DNA of 64,000 bases, from the NCBI GenBank assembly GCA_030737875.1, contig CM060926.1:315182922-315246921 (forward strand), read 5' to 3'. Positions 12,661 through 22,190 of this stretch are shown here, in pieces (positions within the stretch are counted from its first letter, which is position 1; each line of letters begins with the position of its first letter). The translations under genes were made by a program, and so were the position numbers. The notes under the pieces were generated by a model, which searched no databases, had not been told where the DNA came from, and saw only the letters and a program-made list of their open reading frames with translations. This stretch comes from Allium sativum (Eukaryota > Streptophyta > Magnoliopsida > Asparagales > Amaryllidaceae).

Positions 12661-13667
12661 CTAGCAATGTTGGATACCCTTGGATTATTGTTATATATAT
12701 ACATTATTTTACATAAGTGAGAGAATTAAGAGAGAATATCTTAGGATAACTTCACTTAAACGATCTAAAATTTTATCGCAAGTAGTCTAAATCAACCATT
12801 CATTTAATCAGATTACAATTCAGAAAACATTTCATACTCGTCACCCACGAATCTCCTAATATACCACTTATACCAAATTTGCTCATAATTCAAACTTTCC
12901 TTTCGTTATCCACTAAGAGAACTAAATTTCGAAACAATTTAATTGAATGACCAAAATTATATGCTAATAACTCCATTGTGTATTATTTAAAAGTGAATAG
13001 AAGTGCGAATTTTTTTAGAAAAGGAAAAAAATGCAAAAAGAGAAAGGAAAAAAATGCAAACTTAAACTATGCAAGACAGAATGAAAATGAGACACCCCCA
13101 CACTTGATTTCGACTGTGTCCCCACATTCGATGCATGTCACAATGAATGAATGGAAGAGAAATATTTACATATGTACAAAAGAGGGTTAGTGCAACTTAC
13201 CAAATGAGCGTGCATAAAATATGCAGTCATCGAATAGATGAACTGGTCCACGATGGACCAATGGATCAGCCTCATTAAGATTATGAGACACAGCTTAAGC
13301 ACAGAAAACCAAATCATAAAGGATTTTATATTACATTTCATATTTGGAAAAACAAATTTTGTTTTTTCAAAAGTTTGAGTTGCTAATTTTAAAATTTTGA
13401 GCTTACAATTGATCCGAAAATCGAATTGAATTTCTATAGCAACTAAAGAGAAGTCAGTGAGCCGGGGTTTAGAAAAAGTTTCAAAAACAAAGTTTGACTT
13501 GTTTAGATGATGTGTAAATTGAGAGACGTGTGCATCGTTCTCACCCCCACACTTGTTTTGAGAAATATTGTTCAGTTTTTCTTTGATATTTGAATTTTTT
13601 TGACTAAAGGTTCATTCGTAAACCTAATGTTAAATCCAAACAAATGAATTTTTAGCAAATTTTGAAA

Positions 13668-14276
13668 TCACATTTTCTCAAAAACAGTTTTATTCCAGAA
13701 AGAGTTCATATACTGAAAAAATTTATCATTGAAAAACAAGTGATCATAGTGAGGTTCAGTTGATACGATCAAGTCGTAAGGAATTCCAACAGTTTCAGAA
13801 AAATCGTTTTTGTGCTTAAGATCACATTCAATAATTTCGTTGTTTTCAACCTCAAGAATTTCAAAATTTTCAAATGTTTCATTTTCAATTTCAGACCCAA
13901 CAACCTTATCGTCAATTAATTCAAGAAGTTTTCGCTCATCAAAGTCGTCCTCACTCAAACAGTTGTTACCAACTTCGTCATTTAGTTCAAGATGACAATC
14001 TAAAGTTGTTAAATTTTCAAAATCTAAGAGAGGAAGATCAAATTGAAGATAAACGTCTTTGTTTTCAAGAGAATTTAAATTCAAATCAATTACAGAGATT
14101 TCAACAAATTCATTAAGATTTTCATCAATTTCAAAAGTTGTTAGTTGAATATTTTTGATTTCAGTAAGAGTTAAATTTTCAGCAGAAGCATCAGTTTGAG
14201 TTTGAATTTCAGTTTCGCAAAAATCAGAGTTTTTCACTAGAGATTTTTCAAAATTTTTATTTTCATCAACAGTCAT
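13668..14276 (-). CDS. Acidic ORF of unknown function in element F
   Basis: A 202-codon frame starting ATG (MTVDENKNFEK), very rich in Asp, Glu and Asn (for example IDDKVVGSEIENETFENFE), without cysteine clusters, catalytic motifs or a transmembrane segment that I can see. It lies downstream of 14568-15245 on the same strand, in the position between gag and the 3' end of the element. I do not recognise it. Upstream in the same frame there are stops, so it may be the C-terminal part of a longer product. It could be a replacement of pol in a non-autonomous element or a remnant of an Athila extra ORF; both are inference. Confidence 0.45.
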   Translation of the reverse strand: MTVDENKNFEKSLVKNSDFCETEIQTQTDASAENLTLTEIKNIQLTTFEIDENLNEFVEISVIDLNLNSLENKDVYLQFDLPLLDFENLTTLDCHLELNDEVGNNCLSEDDFDERKLLELIDDKVVGSEIENETFENFEILEVENNEIIECDLKHKNDFSETVGIPYDLIVSTEPHYDHLFFNDKFFQYMNSFWNKTVFEKM

Positions 14277-14567
14277 ATCATCAGAATCATCAATAATCGT
14301 TATGTACTGTTGTGACGAAGTTAATGGCTGACTATTTGTTTTAAAAGAAACATTGGCAGAAAGTTGTTCGTCACTAGATTGGGATTTTTTAGGTTTTGTA
14401 CAAGTTCATAACTTCAGTTTAAAGAAGATAAATGTGATAAACTATCCTAGTGCAACTTTGTTTGTTGTCTGTTATTCTTTGAGCAAGTTCTTCGATGTAA
14501 GTCAAGCCAAGTTTCATTAAATCCTCAAATTCATCAACATCACCAATTCCCTCAAGTAATAACGTCT

Positions 14568-15245
14568 CTAGATTTTGCCAAAGTTCAATAGTGTATTGAG
14601 CCAGTTTTCAATGTTACGCATGTTTTTGATATATTTATTTTTAGAATCTTGTTTTTCATCTAAAATGTGTGCCCATTCATTGATGTCCTCACGACAGTTC
14701 CAAATGTCATGCATTAATTGATCAATTTCACTCAGGCTCTCTTCTATCAAATTGGTCAACACACTAGACTTCAAAATGTTGTTTTTTAGATTCGTCATTT
14801 CGATGTGTTCCTCACTGGTTGACCTTAAAAATTCATCCACCTCTTCTCTTAGAAGTCGTCCTTTATTTATTTTCCAAAACCAACATCGCCAAAAATTTAG
14901 CTTGTTCGCAACACATTTTTCATACTTGATAACCAACATTTGACATTCACTCGTATTATGAAAATCATTTTGGTATTCAAAAATTTCGTTCAAACCCGTG
15001 TTGCAATTGTTTTGATTTTCAGCACTTTGCTTAGCTATTCGCGCTAACAGTCGTCTCGCCTTAGATAAATTCTCATTAATCATAGAATGACAGTTTTCAT
15101 ACTGGGGTACAACTGTTTGATGAGGTTGGTGGAAATTATTCGAAAAAATTTCAGCTTGAAATTCAATCTGATTTGAATTAAAACCAAAATCATTTAAAGT
15201 TTGAAAAGAATTGCAATTTTGGTTGTACATGGGGCAAGCGCGCAT
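14568..15245 (-). CDS. First ORF of element F, unknown, possibly Gag-like, broken near its end
   Basis: A 225-codon frame starting ATG (MRACPMYNQNCN) and N/Q-rich at the start. It continues with basic helical stretches (SKARRLLARIAKQ, KINKGRLLREEVDEF) and a C-terminal helical part (EESLSEIDQLMHDIW). It is the ORF nearest the expected 5' end of F, the position of gag. No zinc knuckle is seen. At about 14580-14595 the frame appears shifted: after the stop at 14568 another frame continues with a plausible protein-like stretch (LETLLLEGIGDVDEFEDL) to about 14430. I do not recognise the family; the gag assignment is by position only. Confidence 0.45.
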   Translation of the reverse strand: MRACPMYNQNCNSFQTLNDFGFNSNQIEFQAEIFSNNFHQPHQTVVPQYENCHSMINENLSKARRLLARIAKQSAENQNNCNTGLNEIFEYQNDFHNTSECQMLVIKYEKCVANKLNFWRCWFWKINKGRLLREEVDEFLRSTSEEHIEMTNLKNNILKSSVLTNLIEESLSEIDQLMHDIWNCREDINEWAHILDEKQDSKNKYIKNMRNIENWLNTLLNFGKI

Positions 15246-15854
15246 GTACTACAAATAGAGAGTTTTTCATCGAAAATCAGTTGCAAAGTTGTGGCTCTAA
15301 AGAAGCTCCTAAAAATATGTTTAAATTAACAACTTCAGATTATATAAATACAAGTCTGGGCCAGGTTCGGATGGGGATTATCAGTGTGCCATGAATCACC
15401 GTAGAAACACGACTAAAGGTTTAAAAACCTGTTTGAGCTCTAGACTCTACCGTTCCTTAGACACCTCAGAGAGTATTAATCCTAATTGTCAATTTAACAA
15501 ATATTTTGTCCTATGAGCTTTGGGGAATCCTCGATTCGATTTCAAAAATAAACTTTTCAATTAATCCCACGTTCATTTTAAAATTTTAAACCACACATCA
15601 ATAGGCAAAATATTCAGTCACAGAACAAACACAGAACAATAAATTACAGAAATAAATTTTTTACAAGCAAGCCGCGGCACCAGCAGAAAATTTTTACATG
15701 CAATTTCTATATATTTTTCTTTGCAGCAGAGCACCTGTAGGGTTTAGAAAATTTTACAGTGATCGGCAGTCCGTCCAATGCAATTTAGTAGTGCTAGAGC
15801 GTTCACACCCCACTTGGTGTGCAACCGCTCCAACCCTGAATCGTCCGCCGCCTT
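15246..15854 (-). other. Untranslated 5' part of the F interior
   Basis: No ORF. It includes AT-rich sequence and, at 15770-15850, a GC-richer block ('cgttcacaccccacttggtg', 'gtccgccgcc') that ends abruptly at the junction with D LTR sequence at 15855. A block at about 15665-15690 ('gccgcggcaccag') could be a degraded primer site, but the match is too weak to claim. Confidence 0.4.
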
Positions 15855-16283
15855 ATGGGGTACTATGCTGTCTATGATTGATACATTATGATTGAAATGT
15901 TTTTGAATCATATATACAATAATAATAATATCAAATCTGTTTTTATCATATCAAGCATTTTTTACCATTATAAGGTAAAACTCTATCCTTCGGTTTGCGT
16001 TGCATTGTGTGATGGGACTTGAGTCTTATAATGGTTTTATTTTTCTAAAAAGCATTGCGTTGTTTAACGATTTACTTTATTTCATGCACTGGCAATCCAG
16101 CGGAGTAAACCCGTTCTGCGTTAGCGGCGTGGTCCTGTGATTAGCCATATTATTAGATAAGTTAGGAAATATTTCTCATACCAATCCCATGACTGACCCA
16201 TAGTTTGTTTCACTTTGCAAACTCGGGTGCCTTCTTTTCCACACGAGCAGTCGAGTAGCTTATTTTGCAGATATATTGAGCAG
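15855..16283 (+). repeat. Duplicated segment of the D LTR
   Basis: Second copy of the sequence at about 10170-10593, from 'atggggtact' to 'gatatattgagcag', and also of about 24768-25195 in the D 3' LTR. It lies between the F interior and the right F LTR, where the F primer site should be. See the finding on local duplication. Confidence 0.75.
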
Positions 16284-17554
16284 TGTTTGCGAACAAATTT
16301 TACAATTGTAAACAATTGTAAAATCCGTTCGGCTTTCCTAAACAACAAGGATTGTTGTAGAGAGTGTCGAACTCTGGGACCAAAAACTATTTTACTGATA
16401 AATCCAATCAAGTTATTCCAGGATTTTGATTGATTGAAAACACAGAAAATAACAGCAATTAAATAAAAAGAGGGATTTATATTATAAGAAAAAGCAATTA
16501 GGGGATAATGACATAGATTGGATTCATACTCATCAATAGCCAACAAATAAAATATAGATCTAATTCATGTTTCTGTCACACACATGCATCAACAATAATT
16601 AGGATCTTAGAAACAAATAAGTAAATAACGACCAGCATAGCCTATGCAGGAGCTAAGCTCTTAAACAACCATAGACTATCAGGACAGATTCACTAATTAA
16701 TTTCTAAAACCCTAAAATTAGATCTAAATCTGATAATTGTTAGATCGAACACGAACATACCATGTGAAGGAGCATAGCTCTTAAACAACACTGAATATGA
16801 ACGTTTGGATCTAACCCTTGATTCAAATCCAGATCTATATGTATAAAGTCCTCATCTATTAGCTATGTGATTCATGTTGAATCATATCTATTAGCGTCAT
16901 CACTCCCTAATCAAAGGGAATTAGCTAGACATAGCTAAAGAATAAGAGAAAAAGAAACTAAATAACATGAACATAAATAAAATAAAATAACAACTGAGAG
17001 AAAGGGAGAAGAAGAGTTTTATTCCAAGAAGAGAATTATAGAATAAAACTAAGTGTGTTTTTACATGAATGAGATACAATGTATTTATATTTGCATTGAC
17101 CAAGACTAAGAGGATCAGTACACAATGTGGGACAAAAGATTTATCTTAAATAACACATAAGCCACTGTGAACGCAACTGTAGAATGAGAGGCCTTGCAAA
17201 TGCGCTAATGTGAGCACATTCAAAGAAAATAGTTTGCGGGCTTCAACTCCAATTGGCTGGAGAATTATTAAGAACTCCAAGTGATCATTACGGAAAAGCA
17301 TTGAATCTTGACATTAAAATATGTAGTAGAAGGTGATTGAACAACGACATTTCTCTAGGTCTTCAAGCTTTAATCCAGCTCTAAAAATCAACATTCTTCT
17401 TGCACCAATTCTTCAAACTTTTCAATAATTAAGTGCATTCATTCATTCATCATAAATAATCTGGAAACACAACTATAAACACACAGTATTAGTAATTTTA
17501 AAGAGAAAACAAAATAAATATGCGGATAAAATATAAACATTTACGTGTATATCA
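16284..17554 (-). repeat. LTR of element F, right copy
   Basis: Same ends as the left copy (TGTTTGCGAACAAATT to GTGTATATCA) and flanked by the 5 bp direct repeat AGCAG on both sides, so this copy alone has the structure of a solo LTR with an intact target-site duplication. The uninterrupted target is seen in the D 3' LTR near 25189-25195 ('gagcaggatt'). Confidence 0.8.
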
Positions 17555-17853
17555 AGCAGGATTATGGATCGAAGCTTAAAGCTGCGTCCAGAGCATTGAC
17601 AGTCTTCCGCTGTGTTAATTTAAATTGTTCCGCTGCATTGTATTAAATTTGCTGTAAATTTATCTTCCGTTGTATTATATTCAATGTACTCTGATATATT
17701 TTGTACTCTGATGTAACATTATTATGATGTTTATTAAAGTCTACTATTATCTGTTCTGATGTGTTGTATGCGCTGAGTTAGCGTATTCGAGTTTTGGACG
17801 GTCTTGGTCGATTTTGCGATCGATTAGGTCCGAGCGAAATCCGAGTCGTTACA
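17555..17853 (+). repeat. 5' LTR of element D, 3' terminal segment
   Basis: Matches the end of the D 3' LTR (25190-25334 joined across element E to 35972-36123). It contains the conserved words 'tcttccgctgtgttaattt' and 'gcgatcgattaggtc' and ends in CGTTACA. It directly precedes the primer site at 17856. Confidence 0.8.
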
Positions 17854-18244
17854 GTTGGTATTAGAGCTCTGGTTAGCTCAAATCTTTGGGGCCCAATTCG
17901 TTAGAACTGAACAAAAGACTCATCAGAGGTAGGATTAGAAATATCCTATAAAAGAATACTCATTAGAGATAGAATCAGTAGCATCCTAGAATGAGAAAAC
18001 TCAATAGAGATCGGGTTAGAAATGTCCTAGAATGAGTTTAGAGTGATAAGTTAATAATAAACGTATTTGAAATTATATATATAATGCAATATTAGAAAAT
18101 ATTATTTTTGAATATAAAAGTTAATCAACTAATAAAAAATTTGAAACCAATAAAAAAAGTAAAAAAAATAAATCAAATTGGTCAATTAAACAACTTTCAA
18201 GTCCGTTTCTTTTTTAGAACGAAAAGATTTTAAGTGGAAGAGAT
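17854..18244 (+). mobile_element. Complete internal region of element D (391 bp)
   Basis: Starts with the primer site TGGTATTAGAGC (17856-17867; one mismatch to the tRNA-iMet consensus). It contains three copies of a short 'agag.t.g.attagaa.tatccta' pattern (near 17925, 17965 and 18005) and ends with 'gaacgaaaagattttaag' and 'tggaagagat' before the 3' LTR. That end matches the 'gacgaaa' plus PPT arrangement of elements B, C and E. No ORF of note. Confidence 0.8.
17856..17867 (+). other. Primer-binding site of element D (tRNA-iMet type)
   Basis: TGGTATTAGAGC, two bases after the LTR end at 17853. It differs from TGGTATCAGAGC by one C-to-T change. Confidence 0.8.
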
Positions 18245-18599
18245 TGTAACAACCTGGAAATTCTGAACCAATTTAAAAAAAATATTTTAGAAATTTTAAT
18301 GGATTTTAAACGTTTAAAATAATTTATTTTAAATAATAACGACAAAAAATTTACTTAAATCGAAGTTAGAATGAATAAATTTTATTTAATTTTAAAAGGA
18401 GTTTGAAATGGCGTAGTAGTTCGAAAATTCGGTTTTTAATTTCAAATTAATATGCAGGATTCAATATAAATTAGAATTGGACGAAACAAGAAATATTTAA
18501 ATCTGTTTAATCGTATCTTTCTAACAAAGGTAGGAAACTGAGATTTCACTTTATAAATTGTAAGTTATGTCTAATTTAGTATTTAGAAAAGTCGCTATA

Positions 18600-18900
18600 G
18601 AATTTATATATATTTTAATATAATATATGGCCCGTAAAAATAGCTATTTTGCAAACGACCTCCGTTTTCGACGAAACCACTTTTGTTGGAACCAGAATGT
18701 CAAACTATTGCTAGGTTTCAATTTTCATAATTTCTAGAATTAATATATGAATGTGGCAAAAGAAAATGTGTTTTGTCAATTTCAGTCAAATTCGATCGAC
18801 CAAAAACTGGCCATTTTTCAAACGGTCTCGAAATTCGACGAAATTAGTTTTTTAGGACCATATCCTCAAAATATAACTAGAAATAATTTTTCTGGGATTT
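18600..18900 (+). repeat. 167 bp-spaced repeat units in the D LTR
   Basis: The word 'cgacgaaa' with its context (cgacctccgttttcgacgaa; acggtctcgaaattcgacga) occurs at 18670 and 18837, 167 bp apart. Three copies at the same spacing exist in the C LTR (58980, 59147, 59315, opposite strand). Confidence 0.7.
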
Positions 18901-19149
18901 TTAGAGTCCGTATGTGGCCCCGGTGAATTTAAATATACGATAGAATTAATTTAATAAAGGATTCAAATTTTAAATTGAAGAAAACAAGCCAAAAATAAAC
19001 GTTTAGGCTGACGGGACCTAGCCCATTGGTTCTGAAACAAGGGTAATTAGGTAGAAACAACTTCTGTTGTGCTCGGATTGGAGTTACTAAGGATTTATGG
19101 ATTTATTCACAAAATTAGGGATTTAATATTATAAATATACATTAATTTA

Positions 19150-19560
19150 CAAGTCAAACCCTAATTCCAAATTTCTACAGCCGCCATCGTTCAAAAGCAT
19201 TGGCCAGAACGATCCTTTCTTCCTCCACTAATTCCTCTCAATTCTCTCAATAAAACCCCATCCTCCTTTAGAGTTTATTGTATAGAATTTCCTAAGCTTC
19301 CATTTCATACGGGTTTGATTAAAAATAGTGGAGTATCCACGACAAACCAGCATCCCAAAGCCCCTTTGTTCGAACCGTCGCCCACACCTATAGCCGCTGT
19401 CACACTTCACCGCGGTGGGTCACCTGGTGTGCACCGCTTTCCCGTTCGACGTGATGGCGTCTGATCGAGACGAAGCTGAGTGGATTTGAAACAATACCAA
19501 GCCCTAGAATTGAACCCACCGTGAAAAACACGGCTGTGTTATCTGTGAGGAGGAAGAGGG
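19150..19560 (+). other. GC-rich island of the D LTR
   Basis: A GC-richer block with CT-rich leader-like sequence ('cttcctccactaattcctct') and GC blocks ('cttcaccgcggtgggtcacc'), about 0.9-1.3 kb from the LTR start. It resembles a promoter-proximal leader, but no TATA box was assigned with confidence. Confidence 0.45.
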
Positions 19561-19949
19561 GCATTCCTTTCTTTTATTAAGTTAATTAATTAATTTTAGA
19601 TTGTTATTAACATTAAATAATTCATAACTCATTTATATGAACTCAGAACAAAACGAATTTCGAACTGTTGCGATCGTGAGCTCGAGATCGGCGTTTCTAG
19701 ACTAACTGGAACCAATTCTGGACTGATCAAATTTTGGCCAAAATTGCAGATTTGAACCACTCAGACTCAAACAATGATGAGATTTCTATATTTAAAAATA
19801 ATTAAAATATTAATTATTTCTCGCTATTTAAATTCCATGTATGCATGTTAATTAATTCAGAACTGCGATGTATGATATTGGAATTGTTGTTTGTTGATTA
19901 TGATGGTTGTGATGCGTATGTTTGTTACATCTGAACCTACGATGAAAAT

Positions 19950-21770
19950 TATTTCTCTTTAATCTATAGTTTATTGTTAAACGTGGATTTGAAGTAAAAA
20001 TCTTATTTTTATTTTAGATCTAGGAATATAGATTTGTTTTATAATAAAAGTTTCATCCTTTTAGATCCATGGGTATTGTTTTGTTTTTATAATAAAAAAT
20101 CATTTTCATTTGGAAACATGAACACGGAATTTGTTTAGATTTTGTTCAATAACAAAAATATCACTTTTATTGAAACATGGAATATAGATTTGTTCCAAAA
20201 TAAAAGTATCACTTTTGTTGAAGTAGAAGTATCAACAAAAGAAAATATCATTTTTATTTGATTACATAAAAAATATAATTTCTATTTGATTACATAAAAT
20301 TTGGTTTTTGCTTAAATTTTGTTTCAACTAAAAAGAACATATTTTTAGCGTAATTTTGTTTCAACTAGAAAAAAACATATTTTTAGCGACATTTTGTTTC
20401 AACTAAAAAGAACATATCGTGGATGTCAAATTGTTTCAATAAAAAGATTAAACATTAAAGATTACATTTTTTGATAATTTGTTTCAATCAAAGGATTGAA
20501 ATTTAAAAGATTACATTTTTATGTAATATGTTTTCATTAAAAAGAATACAATTAAAAGATTACATTTTTTGTAATATGTTTTCATTAAAAAGAATAGGAT
20601 TAAAAAGATTATAATAAAAAGATTAGATTTAAAGAAATATTTTATTGTCAAAATGGAGACAATAAAAAGTATAGATTTTAAAGAAACATTTTTATTGTCA
20701 AATTAGAGACAATAAAAAGAATAGATTTTAGAGTTGCATTTTTATTGTAATTTTATATGCAATAAAAATAGTAGATTTTTAAGTTGCATTTTTATTGTCA
20801 CTTTAGATTAAAATAAAAAGAATAGAATGAAAGATATATTTTTATTGTTATTTTAGTTACAATAAAAAGAGTAAAATAGAAAGATATATTTTTATTGTAA
20901 ATTTTGTTGCAGTGGAAAGATAAGTATTAAAGATCATGTTTATACTGTCACTTTGTTTAAATAAAAAGAATTAATATGAAGGATTATATTCTTATTGCTC
21001 ATAGTTTCAATAAAAAGAGTGAACATAACAAAAATCACATTTTTGTTAAATAAGATTAGAGTTAAACAAAATTTAATTTTTTTTAAATAAATTTAATTTA
21101 TAACAAAAATTACCTTTTGTTAAAGAGATCTGAGTCACAACAAAAATGACATTTTTGTTAAATAGACTTGGGTTAAACCAAAATATAACTTTTGTCAAGT
21201 TACAAAAGTTGAAACCAGAAATATCACTTTAAACAAGTTATAAAGGTCGAAACCAAAAATGTCATTTTTGTCAAATGTAATAGTTAAAACCAAAATTGTC
21301 ACTTTTGTCAAAAGTAATAGTTGAAAACAAAATTGGTCATTTTGTCAAAATATAATTGTTGAAACAAAAATGAACAACTTTGTCAAATTAGAATTGTTGA
21401 AACAAAAATGAACATTTTTGACAAATTAAAATAGTTCAATTAGAAATATACATTTTTATCAAAATGTGTATTTTTATCAAAATATGCATTTTTGTCAAAA
21501 AGATTGGTTGAATCAAATACATCATATTTGTTGAAACCAAATAGCTGGAAAGAAAAGAACATTTTTGTCAAACTATATTAGTTGAAACAAAAATGTACAT
21601 TTTGTCAAAATAAGATGATTAGAAACAAAAATTACATTTTTGGTTAAATAAAAGAGTTAAACATAAATAGCATTTTGTTAAATAGGTTCATGTTACAACA
21701 AAAAAATTCATTGTGATAAAATAGAATTGTTAGCAAAATAGATGCATCATTTTTTATACATTTTGTTGCA
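19950..21770. repeat. Array of short hairpin-forming repeats in the D LTR
   Basis: Repeated T-rich and A-rich arms face each other every 20-45 bp. Examples are ttttattgt...acaataaaa (20640-20720) and aaaaatgacatttttgtt (21140-21160). The arms drift in sequence from 5' to 3' while keeping the arm-loop-arm layout. No ORF. Confidence 0.65.
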
Positions 21771-22190
21771 ATAGAATTTATATGCAAATATAAGAATCAC
21801 TTTTATTTGCATAGCATACATTGGAATTTATATGCAAATATAAGAATCCCTTTTATTTGCATAACATACATTGGAATTTATATGCAAATATAAGAATCAC
21901 TTTTATTTGCATAACATACATTGGAATTTATACACAAATATAAGAATCCCTTTTATTTGCATAACATACGTTGGAATTTATATGCAAATATAAGAATCCC
22001 TTTTATTTGTATAACATACATTGGAATTTATATGCAAATATAAGAGTCCCTTTTATTTGCATAACATACGTTGGAATTTATATGCATTTATATGCAAATA
22101 TAAGAATCACTTTTATTTGCATAACATACATTAGAATTTATATGCAAATATAGGAATCATCTTTATTTGCAAAACATACATTAAAATTTG
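21771..22190. repeat. 50 bp tandem repeat, about 8 copies, each an inverted repeat
   Basis: The start 'ttggaattta' recurs at 21821, 21871, 21921, 21971, 22021 and 22071, exactly 50 bp apart, and a 'ttagaattta' variant at 22131 (60 bp step). Each unit contains tatgcaaata ... tatttgcata, a 10 bp perfect inverted repeat with a spacer of about 13 bp. Confidence 0.9.

Larger units (their letters stand above)
10594..17554 (-). mobile_element. Element F: Athila-like retrotransposon, rearranged, non-autonomous as seen
   Basis: Two about 1.27 kb LTRs (10594-11861 and 16284-17554) are roughly 95% alike by eye. On the minus strand the left LTR is preceded by 'gataagtgtgggggtattt', a PPT of the form typical of Athila-lineage elements, after a 'cgaggacga' motif. 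This makes it the 3' LTR and the element minus-strand. The interior (11862-15854) has two unknown ORFs but no recognisable pol. The 5' LTR should abut the interior, but 15855-16283 is a second copy of D LTR sequence, so the locus was rearranged after insertion. The right LTR is flanked by AGCAG on both sides (16279-16283, 17555-17559); the left LTR is preceded by a one-base variant, AGAAG. Confidence 0.6.

Noticed and set aside
15665..15690. Possible Athila-type primer site (gccgcggcaccag region)
   Set aside because: Too few matching bases and not adjacent to an LTR.
17856..17867. tRNA gene signals at the TGGTATCAGAGC sites
   Set aside because: Only the short complement of the tRNA 3' end is present, as expected for primer-binding sites; no tRNA fold.
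21971..22153. 60-codon repeated frame (MEFICKYKNPFYL)
   Set aside because: A translation of the 50 bp tandem repeat, not a protein gene.
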